Source of the DNA: Chiridota heheva | Lineage: Eukaryota > Echinodermata > Holothuroidea > Apodida > Chiridotidae | Reading direction: 5' to 3' | Length of the DNA: 64,000 nucleotides | Assembly (NCBI GenBank): GCA_020152595.1 | Contig: JAIGNY010001690.1 | Coordinates: 934,001-998,000 of the forward strand | Shown: piece by piece, positions 48,301-60,300 of the stretch | Position numbering within the stretch: position 1 is the stretch's first letter | Layout of the letters: every line of letters starts with the position of its first letter | Notes under the pieces: generated by a model | Database searches by the model: none | Told to the model about the DNA's origin: nothing | Seen by the model: the letters and a program-made list of their open reading frames with translations, nothing else | Program-made: the position numbers and the translations under genes

Positions 48301-51300
48301 TCACCATGAGCACTCGTGTGGTCCAGGGGACTAAGCTCACAGAAACCCTACAATTTAGGGCCTGTATTTAGGTACACATTTTTTTATTTGTTTTGTGATC
48401 ATTTCAAAAATTTATAATTCCAATTTTTTGACCAGCAAAAGAGTTACCAATCCATGCAATAATTTGAATGGGGAAAAAATAAGTAAACAAAAAGGTATTA
48501 AAGTCTGCAGGTTGGTGGTGAAACAGCAGGTAATGTCATTTGTACAAGTGACTGACAAGAACTTTTTAAACAACCCACTTACCTTGGTCTTCTCTATCTT
48601 GTTGTGTAGGGGTGGGGGGGCATAGTTTAACACTTACCTTATTAACAGGACATCCCTCTGATATTCCAAATGACTTTCCTGGTCGTAGCAGGGGGTACAC
48701 TGTCCTGTAAATGGTGAAATCTTTGAGGCAACCACGGTAAGCTGATGATTTTACATCCCTCCTAAAAAAAAAAAAAAAAAAAATGGTCAAATGAGTGTCA
48801 GGCAGGAGTGGATAGTCATGATCAGCTTTAAGAAATATTAATTGAAAGGACAAAACATCATTGTGGGATGAGGCAAAAATTATATATCTTTTTAATTATA
48901 CATATAATTCAATACAAAAAAAATAGTGATTAACTTTTTTTGGGGGGAAAAGCACCCCTTACCACTATGTCCAGCTGCCCATGTGGGTAGAAGCCACCCC
49001 AGCATTCACATTTATTACTTGGTATCAAACTTGATATCATCGTCATATGTCATCCAAATGAATTTTGTCACTTTGATTGGCTAGAGTCTGTAATTTTCTA
49101 AAATTGTTAGTCTGTAAGATGTAGAATTTTGTAACTTAAGATTATACAAAAGGATCAATTAAATTAGCAATTGAAAAAGCCCACTGGAGTACAATAACAA
49201 GATCAATCCCAGGCATGAACCAAATTATGCTGCTAAAATACAATGAACCTTTCTAGGTTTAATGATTGACAGTTTGTTTTAAACAATTACTGCATGAATT
49301 TGCCTAGCAACAAAATCTGCAAAACTAAGTGGAGCAAACATCCTACGCAGTACTGGTACAGTACAGCTAGCTAGCAGCGCGTGTGCTTATGTAGTCAATG
49401 CAATTTACTGTACAAAACAAATTTCTGCACACACAGACTGAGTGACAGCAAAATGGTGAACAAAAATTGCCCTTACGGGCCCGCTGCAGGCTTTGTAAAT
49501 CTGATTGCTGTTACCCTGAACAGTTAGCAAACTGAATTTTGTTTATCCTATTTGCTAAAAACTCTAAAGATCCTGAGAAGTGCCATAAATGAATCAAAGC
49601 TTGCAGCAGGCCTCGCGAACATCTAAATGTCAATGCATTGGTAATGTACAATTGCGGATTTGAGGTTTGTTTGTTCCACATAGTTACCACATTGCTATGG
49701 TGGGCGTGGCCTATTTGGAAACCTGGAAAAGACAATTGATTAGGCTTGTCAAATAAATTAAAATGCAAAAACAAACAAAAATGAACAAACATGGAGATGA
49801 TAAAAATGGGATGCTTACATCATATCAAAACCAAATGGTAATCCACCAATGTAGAATTTATTCCACGGTGCGAGAGAGAGACCGTCATCAGCATCCATCG
49901 AGACAGTGTTACCCACTTTTACATCATCAATGTATAATGCCGCTGAAAAATAAACATAAATCAATCGTAAGTATTCATACAAAATTGATTTATCTATACA
50001 TTGATAAGATTTATTGATTGATGATGCTTGTTGGCATATAGCAACTGCAAGATCATATTGTGTCAGAGAGGTTACTTACTAGTTCTTTCTGAGAAAAAAA
50101 TGTCAATATCCAAGCAACCATACTGGGCATACCATATAAGATAATTGTAAATTACAATGATAACATTTCTATGGAGTGTTTGCATTGTTATTACCCGTGC
50201 ATTAAATCCTGTTAATGCAAGACTATGATTATTTGGTTTCTTCCATTTTCAAAACAGGCTTTTTTTCAAATTAAGCTATAAAATATATGTAAACTTTTAT
50301 CATTTTTTTTATTGTTTTTGATTGTTTTGAAACAATCTAACACAAAATTTCATAAAAAGATTAATGTTTTGGCATCGTGTTTTTTTGTACTTAATGCACA
50401 GTTCAAAGGACTTTGCACTCCCGAATGACCCTCCTAAAATCGGGCCATCCACTTCAATCCTTTGCCCTGTGCAGTAAATATGCATGTAACAACAACATTA
50501 ATCTTTAGTTGAAAAATATCTTTGGGCACTTATGCTTTGAATGGTAAAGGGAAGTATTTTTAGCATTTCAAAGGACCCATTTATAAAATCATCAAAGAAA
50601 ACATTCTTGTACAAATGGAAAATTTGAATTGAATCGTAAAAAATTTGTGTTCCTTAAATATAGCATATCTTCGTCTCCCCAAGAAGAAAAAAAATAAGGT
50701 TAAGGCATATTTACCCCGCTAAGCGTAGCGGGGATATTTACGAGAGTTATACTTACCTTCCATGCTATAATTATGCAATCTGGTCACACGACCTGATTCT
50801 AACGCACTTCTAACCGACCCTAAAAGACGCAGTAGCCAGCCAAGCCCTGACCTCCATAATACCTCTGTACCACCTCACTCAACATTCCACCGAGGACGGG
50901 AGGTGGGTGCACTTTAAGCCTGGGTGTCGGAGGCGGCGAGGGGGAAGACGAAGAGGGCCTATCGGACCGTCGCTTCTCCATTTTCTCCGCCGCTCTTTGA
51001 AAGTACCGGTCACGGTGGAGTCTGTGCTCCGACCACGCCGCTAGATCCCAATCGCTGCAAAGAGTACAGGGATTTGACTCGCAGCATAATCTGCACGCAT
51101 AACACGTGAGATGGATGTCACCGGGCGTAATTTAAAGCGTTTGCACGCCACGCATCTCGGGACATCCTGGGTGTGTAAAACATCGACACTCGGGACCTGT
51201 CCTCCATGTCCATGATACTGGTGAAAATAAATACGAAACTTATAACGTTCAACGTAGACAGTCTTAAATGTGTTCACACGAGCCGTGGAACTGCGTAGCT

Positions 51301-54300
51301 AATGGCTACGGGACCAAGAAGAAAATAGCTGCCAATGCTATACTTCTTGTCAAGAATGTCACCTGTCACCTGACCACGAGCTTGTAGCTAGTGGGGGCGA
51401 TAATCGATTAAACCGTACATATGCGTTAATCTGTTAAATACGGACCGATGTAAACACAAGCCGCGGAACCGTATGGAACCGTCCGCCCGTAACAACGGGG
51501 GCTGGAACCGTATGGAACCGTCCGCCCTGTAACAACGGGCCGCGGAACCGTATGGATCACGGAACCGTCCAATGGAACCGTCCGCCCGTAACAACGGGCG
51601 CGGAACCGTATGGACTCCCGGAACCGTATGGATTCGTCCCGAACCGCACAATGCGGCGCAAATAGGGCTGCGGAACCGTCAGGGACTGTCCAACGGAACC
51701 GTATGGAACCGTGTTTATGGAACCGTCTCTATGGAACCGGCCCCCGGAACCGCACTATGCCCGCAAATAGAGCTGCGGAACCGTCTGGGACCGTCCAACG
51801 GAACCTTATCGACCCGTCAATAGGATCTTACTACAACTTAGGCGACGCGTTAACGCCCCTAAGAGGTTATCTCTCTCTCTCTTACCGTTACGCTCTAGGC
51901 GCAACGCGCCTCTAAGAGCGTAACCTTCTCAGTAAATTTCTTTTATATCTGAAAAGAGAAGAACATATATCCATGCGTACATACACAAATACGGCAAAGT
52001 AAGTATGATCTTACGGACACGCTAAAGAGAGACGAGGCATAGCAGTCTAAACAGAACATCAAAACTTTCTTAAACAGAAAAACTCTTCACTGAAAAATAA
52101 ATTTCTTAAGAGAAGAATGTATGTCCATGCGTACAAACCTAAATACGGCAAAGAAACTATGATCTTACGGACATGCTAAAGAGAGACGAGGCATAGCATT
52201 CTAAACAGAACAACAACACTTGCTTTAACAGAAAAAAAATTTAAACGAAAAAAATTTCTATCTGAAAAACTTTAGAAACCCGAGAAAACGCATCCAACGT
52301 AATGACTTTACAAGCGCCGGGGTAGCGTGGGAAACACCAACCACTGTGTACTTTAGGTCTGTAAAGATAAAAAGGAAAGATTATTTCCCTGTAATTAGGT
52401 CATCGGAGAGATCCACCCACGGTCTCTCCAACACCCCAATTTCAATCCTGAAAATTAAATATTTTATCTCAAATCTGTGTAAGAAAAATAAAAATATTCA
52501 TATGCTGTTAACGTGAAAACGAAAATAAGCTCGCTTGTAACAACTGTAGCTCCCTAGAGTTGTTACAGGGCGACCCCACGTTTACCCAGCGGTGACTACG
52601 ACCCAATGCGCATGCGCCAAAATCGAAAAGGGAAATTGGCCTAATGCATACGAGAAGGTGTACTGAAATATCCTAACGTGCTAAACACTATACATAGTAT
52701 AACGCTAGGGTCACCTCGAGGCGGGTGGGGCTAAGGAGAAAAAGACTAATTCCCGGGCGAGAGGTCCCTAGACAGGCACAACTTGTGCTCTAGGACCTAA
52801 AACACCCACCACGAGAGTAGGACGCTCGAACTAGCCACTCGCACATGCGAATGGAGACAAAACCCGCTATCCTAAGTGTAGGCTACACGGGTAAAGTCGT
52901 GTAGGTCGGCCGAAGAAATCTCGGACCCATGGCTACCTCACCCTTATCTCGGAAGACTTGAAAAGGCGAGCCAGATGAGAACGGGCAGCGTAAAAACCCT
53001 TCAGGTAGAAGCTGCCGAAGAGAAAAGAGTTAGAAAGGTTAATTAAAAATAAAATAAAAATGACCAGTTTTCAGCGATGTTAGTGGCAACAACGCGCTGA
53101 AAAAGAGTGAGGTGGTACAGAGGTATTATGGAGGTCAGGGCTTGGCTGGCTACTGCGTCTTTTAGGGTCGGTTAGAAGTGCGTTAGAATCAGGTCGTGTG
53201 ACCAGATTGCATAATTATAGCATGGAAGGTAAGGTATAACTTGAAGTAAATATGATAAATTTAAAAAAAAAAAAAATACAGGCATTAATCTCATCTAAAT
53301 AAACTATCAAGTGGGGAAATTGAATAATTCACAATCTTTTACTTTCTTAGAATGTATATTTTATTATGCCAATCCAATATTAAAATTCAGATAAAAAGAA
53401 ACCAATTTGCAAATCTTGTAACCTCATCATTAAAATGAGAAAACAAACCCCATCCAAATCAAACAAAAAATGCTTTACTGCTAAACATCTATCTTTCCTC
53501 TCCACACTAATCAAAAAGAAGAAAAAAAGCAGGAAAAAAGGGCAGTACTTTCATTATCACAAATGACAGAGTAACCGAGTGCCAGGTGTTGTTGTTTATT
53601 CCAGTGTCGCTGAGTACAACTTCAGCTCCGCTCCCAAGATCAATCTGCGTTAAAACCTTCCCACCTTGCAATTCAACGGACAGGAAATCATTCTAAATTT
53701 CAAAAAGAAATATATTTACAAAGTGCTGTTATTTTGTAGTTATAGAAAAATTACATTCAATGAGTAAGAATGATCTGGTTTATTTAAAGGATTAGTTCAG
53801 TGGTCAGGCAAGTCTATCTTAAATGAAAGAGGACTTTAAAAGAAACAAAATGGTGAAGCATTCAAAAATCTTTTTCTGTTAAAAAGATATTCAAGTTTAA
53901 AGTTTTGGTATCATTTGTGTAGAAACGACTAAAATCAAGACTGGCTGTGATGTCATAGCCTTAGATTCCTCAGTCTTGGTGTATTCTATCATTTGTCCTG
54001 CTATTTTGTCGCTTAAAAACCATGGGATATGTCAAAAACATAGTAAAACTGAATCTAGGAAGGGTATTTATAATAAACCACCTGAAGAAAATTTGAGAGA
54101 AAACAGTTTTAAATTTAAAAAAAATTAAATAAAGTTTCTTTAAAATACATTAACAATTGCTAAGAATGTGAGGTTGAAAATGCCAACTTTCCATAGTAGA
54201 CTTACTACACCAGTCATTTCTACAGAGATAAGTCAGAGCTTTAAACCTGAATATCTCCTTAACGGAATAAGATTTTTGAATGCTTTCTTCATTATTTTGT

Positions 54301-57300
54301 TTCTTTTAAGTCCTCTTTGAAATTCATATAAGATGGACATGCTTGACCACTGAAGTAATCCTTTAACAAAAACATATTCTGACATTGAAGTTTGAATATA
54401 ATTTGGTAAATTCAAAAAATAAAAACTTTGAGAAGACTCAATATAAATTGCAAATTAAAGATGTCTAATACAGAGACTTATTTCATATAAAACTACAAAA
54501 TGAAAGGTCTCGCCTAATTAAATTTGCATCTTCAATCTATTTAAGATAGTACTACAGTATATCCTAATTTTTTCATTTCTTTTCCTTCTAATTTTATTGT
54601 TTCAACTGCTATTCAGACCAGAAATCAGTTCTTTTGAGGCAAATATTCCATTGTTAACATTTTTTTTTTTGAAGCGTGACAAAAATTGCTATTGAGACTA
54701 AGGCTTATTACTCTGTTCTTTTGAGAGGAAGAACTTACCAGCAACATTAAGACAATGACTATGACAGACGTAGACAAAGTCTTATAAGTTCGACTGAATC
54801 TATCACTCAAAGAACACACTCCTATCAGTGTAATTCAAGGACATTATTACAAAATTTTGTGATATCCTGTTTTCCTGAGAGCTAAAATTGTAAAAGTTAA
54901 ATCATTAAAATAGTTTTCTGAAATTCTTTAATATAATACAAATTGCTATCAAAAACATGTTACATTTCAGTTAAATGCTAATTTTGTCACAAACTTATAC
55001 CTCGGGGGCTGTCAAATTTTACTCAAAACATTCACCTTGCTCGTTCTTTTTTATAATCAACTACATCCCATGCATTGACAGAAAAGATGATATTCACTAT
55101 ACCTGATCCGCTGAACTTATGAATAGGAGAAGGGCATTTTCTGTGAAGGTCCGCACCATGAAGGAGATGTAAATCAGATTTAAGTCAAAAATTGATGGAA
55201 TGGGTAAAATGGCATATCCTGTACCATCAAAGAAGAACCCCTCCTCATTTGGCTTATTTGGTGGGCTACAATTAGAAGAAGAAAAAAGAAGCAAAGTCAA
55301 ACAAACTGATGATAGCCTTATTTTAATAGTTAAGGTGGCACAGAACTAATTATTTACCCCATTGAAACCTATGAAAAAAGAGTCAAGTTCAGTGTCCTTA
55401 TTGTACAAGAATGTGAAAGATTTGGGATATTTCATGAATATTTTCAGAAAAGCACCATCTAATATCTTTCAGATGAGGGTAATTTTTGCCCTTTTTGGCT
55501 GAAGTGAAATGGTGTTGTGCACCCTCATCAAATAACTCAAATTTTGTAAATTAGTTCCCTATGGAACTTTTTCTGAAGCAGATCTTGCTTAGTTTGGATG
55601 TGCATAATCAAGACTTATCCCTTCTATACCATCCTTGAAATGATTCAAGGTTGGATGAGAACCCTTCAAGATGTTCCATTTGCTTTAAAGGCCGTTACAC
55701 ACCAGACGAGATGCGGTGAGCAATGGCTATTCAGATGATAACTGAAAATTGATTGAAAGGGCCTTTTACGCCTATTAAAGCAAAATTCGCATCGCGACAG
55801 ATAATCATGCCCCACTAAAGCGAATTTCTCCAGTTTGAACAAAAAAGCATTTCTAACAATTTTTCCAGTATCATCAGAAAGCCTCAATTGTAAACTTCAT
55901 CACAGTGTAAGCAAAAAGTCAAAGCATCTTATAATATTTATTTTCTGTATGATTATCTAAAGAATTGCTCATCAGTGTGTTATGGCCTTTACTCTTTACA
56001 ACTTGGATTTTCTTTAAAAAAGTTCAATGAAAAACCATCCAAAGCAGATGCAAGTAATAATCAAAAGAAAAATGCTTACAGGAAACACAAATCTTTGAGA
56101 GAATAAATTGAAGATTGATTTCACTCTAACATCTTCTTCCTCTTCTTTTTTGATCTCTCAATCAATTATCTTTATTTATCCTTTTTATAAAATATAAGGA
56201 AATTTACAAAATTGCTGGAATGATATTATTTTTGACACCTAATTTAAAGAGAAAAGTATACTATTTTCCCCTGTAATCCCACTTCTCATAATTTCCAGAG
56301 CTCCATACCCCATGCACACTCTCTCAAACCACATGTCCCTCTAACTCCTGAGTGAGGAATGTCACAATGCATCGGATCAATAGAAATGTGCAGTCTCTAC
56401 TGATGTATGTCTTGACTTCTAAAAACTTGTTTCTTTCTTCAAACCTCTTTTGAAAGCAAAAAACTATCAAATACTAACTAAGCAAGTCTTACAAGAAATA
56501 TTCTGACAATTCTTTAAAGATGAATGAAGACACAAGTGGATGAATGGTACTTGCAAACTACCGGATCACGGGCTTTTGTCACAAAAGGAGAAAATATTAG
56601 CTGTAAATTTCTTACTTGATGACACAACCTTGGCAGTCTCCTTCTATTGTTATAAAATTCCACAAACTTATTGGTATACCGTCAAAGGTGACTTCACCCA
56701 TGCAACCAGCGAAGCTTTTGGTGGCAGTCACTTCAATCTGTTTAACAGAAAAATATAAAAAAAGTCACTTTGCAGAGACTAAAAATATAAAAAAAGTCAC
56801 TTTGCAGAGACTTTACAAATAACAATTCAATGTAGTGAGCAAAAAGCAAAAACAAATCTAAACTAATCTGAATCTGAGTGAAAATAAATTTGTCCTACTT
56901 TTAAGGCAAAATCAGTCAAACAAAATAATAGTCAAATTGAATATAAAAGTCATTTTGCAGTGACTTTACCATAACAATTCAACGTAGCAAAAGCATAAAG
57001 CATATCAAAAATTATAGAATAATCTAAAGAAGGAAATCAATTTATAATACTTTTAAGACAAAATAAGTTATAAAAATATAATCAAGTTGCATGTGTATGG
57101 TGAATATTTCAGTTTACGCTGCAATTCACCCTAAAACCATTAAGTCTGAGGTATTACATATCATGCTTGGTGGTAGAGTGTTGTGGCTATTGCTATAAGA
57201 GGGGCAGCTGTGTAACAATAAGGGGCAAACACACATGTCAATAACATAAAAATAGACATATAACATATAAATTTCACACCTGCAAAAAAAATTATGCACC

Positions 57301-60300
57301 CCACCCACCCCCCCCCCCCTCCTTCCAACGGCACTTTAACTGATTATGTATGATCTGAAGAGCTTTCCACCTTTTACATGGAATGAGATTGGACAAAAGG
57401 AGACACAGGGGTCACCAACGGTGTAGCAGCTCATGAATATTCAGTGTTCTGAAAGGTCATCAGTGTATGAGCTGGATACCTGACAAATTCTCTGTGAAAA
57501 CTTACAGTTTGGTTGTTTGGAATCCCTCCAACGAACATAACGCTTTTGTCATTGATGTCCAGAATGGTTGAACCAACCGGTGATGCGTTGGAGGTAGTAA
57601 CAGCCAGTTCCGGCTTCCCAGATTCCTCAACGAGCAAGCTTGCACTTCTCCCACTCCTAAGATGGAAAGCGAGAAAAGAAAATTGAAGCTCATGTCAATT
57701 AAAAAGAGTGAGAAAATAGTTCAAATAACCACTTTATTATTTTACATCAAATACATTTGAGAAACGGTATTCATGCGATCACATACATGAATACCAGGAT
57801 GGAATTTGCCCTCCGCACTTTATTGTCCAAATTCACATCTGTTGCATAGTGCTATTATTTTTGGTACCATAGCATAATTTCGTAATCCCCCCTCCCCCCA
57901 CACTTTTGGTAAGCAAATTTGATTTTGTGACTTTGCCTCCCCCCTCCTTTCAATAGACAAATCCAGTCCATGCATAGGACATACACTTTACCTCCCATCA
58001 TATCAAAATTTTTAGAACAAATCCCTTTTTCATAGTAAAGCATATAACCACTAATTCAAGAGACAGTTGTATTAAATTGACAAATTTAACGTCAAACTCT
58101 TTACACACTGAGCTTCCATTTTGCCAGATACAAGTTGACATTTCACAATTAAACTCTTAACACACTGAGATTCCATTTTGCCAGATACAAGTTGACATTT
58201 CACAATTAAACTCTTTACACACTAAGATTCCACTTTGCCAGATACGAGTTGACATTTCACAATTTTGACTCCAAAACTATAACAATTTAATTTAATTCAG
58301 CAACATGAACTGGAGCTTTAAAAAGTAGGATTTCATTCTAAAGCTTACTACAAAAATAATTGACATAATAATACATCGATTGATTGATTGATTAATTGAC
58401 GTGACTTGTCGGCACATTGACTGCCTTTGCCTGAGACTTTTAATGGAACACATACCTTGTTGCCTCAATGCGATACCAGTGATTGAGCTTCATTATAACC
58501 GGTGAAGATATAACGCCAAGACCAGATCCCACGTCCCATTTAAAAATGACCTGGTTGTCAATCGTCTCCAATGAGAAGAAATCCTGTACATCAAAGACGG
58601 TATTTTTTTTGAGCAGGCTCATTACAAGACAAATTTTGCATACATCACAAAAAATCTCAAACTTTAATCAGCCATGAAAATGGTATTTTCATACCTAAAA
58701 TGTGATTTTACTTTCATAAGAAAATTAAAGAATATTTTAATAGCTGTCCATTAATTGATCTTAAAGAATGTATTATTATACAAATTACATCTTTATTAAT
58801 GACACTTTGCCAAAACTTCTTTCCTTCCCTTAATTTTTGGTATTTTCAAGCTGTACAGCCTAATTTCTGCACAGCCTAATTTCTGCACAGCCTAAAATCT
58901 GCACAGCCTAATTTCTGCACAGCCTTTTTTTGCACAGCCTTATTTCTGCACAGCCTAATTTCTGCACAGCCTAATTTCTGCACAGCCTAATTTTGCACAG
59001 CCTAATTTTTGCACAGCCTAATTTCTGCACAGCCTAATTTCTGCACAGCCTAATTTCTCAGAGTTATAATTATTGATAAACATGTAGACATACGGAGGAT
59101 AGATATACTAAGCTTAGTTACCATGAACAATTTCGTTTAGCTTCTAATAATCTACCATCTTGGGGGTTAAGGATTAAAACTTTACTTTGTTCTTCTGGTT
59201 TCGGTTTTGTTTGGAATAATCAGGGTGTTGGTAATGAAAAATCAATTTTACATATTTTTAAGCAAAGGATTTTAGATAGGGTTAGACAAAACTGGATCAG
59301 TGATGTAAACTCTATGGATAGGCTACGGTCATAATATTTTGAAGACAGAGAGTTGTGTGGAACCTTATACATTTCTCATAAATAACTTTTATCTAAGAAA
59401 ACTTATTGCCCAACTATGTTGTGGTACCCTTGAAATTGAGGTAAATGTTGGACACAAAAAAAAGATTTCATGCAATCAAAGAATTTGTCAATTTTGTTCT
59501 CTGAATCTAATTGATGACGAATTTCACTTTATGTTTATTTGCCCTTTCCTTCATGAATTGCGTGCAAAGTACATACCAGATTATTATGTTAAGTACCCTC
59601 ATAAATAAAATTTAAGAGCTTATTGTGTCCATGCACTAAACAATTGCTTTCTATTTATATCATATTAAGTTTCGTGAAATGTAAGGTATGTTGGGCACAT
59701 ATCATGCTTAGTTATTTAATTTATCGCTTATCTGTTTATGACGATCCTCAATCCTATTTTTATTTTTATATATCTTGTTGATATTGTTGTACATATTTTG
59801 TGGCAAGGGCCAAGTGCAATGATATAATAAATGAAATGAATGTAACAGAATTTAACACGTCAATTGACACCACAAGCAGTTTATTTACCAAATTGCAAAT
59901 CGTTTTTAATCTAGGACTGATCAAATAATGAGTTTGTTTGCGATATATCTGAAATTTGTGATGTACAAGAGGGAAGACAAATCAAAACCTAAATGCAATT
60001 ATACATTAAACTTTAGTCATTGAAAAGAACAGCTGGATCTTAATTTGGATTGTGGTTATGATTACGATCCAGTAGCTCTTTGAACGAATCAAGTGCTTCA
60101 TATAAAAGGATTTTGTAAGTAGTTTTAAATACAATAATGGATTTACAAAACAAAAACAAGAGCAGACAAGGAAAAGCGATATATGTATCTACTATACATG
60201 CAACACAAAGTTTGTTTATTAATATCATATTCAGATCATGGAATTCAAAAAGTTACAAAACGGTTTCAGCCTATCTTAATTAGACTTTATGCTATCAAGT

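Larger units (their letters stand above)
50745..53241. mobile_element. 2.5-kb non-autonomous element with 136-bp terminal inverted repeats
   Basis: Left arm 50745-50880 and right arm 53105-53241 are reverse complements with essentially one inserted base. The interior is more GC-rich than the host. It contains a cysteine-rich coding remnant, an array of GGAACCGT octamers, two direct repeats of about 100-120 bp and several small hairpins, but no transposase or reverse transcriptase. No target-site duplication is obvious. Inverted termini without target duplication and a Cys-rich gag-like remnant would fit a DIRS-like derivative; a DNA transposon is the alternative. It sits in the laminin intron between 50088 and 53561. 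Confidence 0.8.

Noticed and set aside
48578-48600. Second donor-like GTAAGT and a 15-nt possible exon just downstream of the LG2-end exon
   Set aside because: The intron would be only about 30 nt, and the phase is already satisfied by joining 48638 directly to 47431.
51388-51915. Arginine/asparagine-rich frames on both strands
   Set aside because: Translation of the GGAACCGT array inside the inverted-repeat element.
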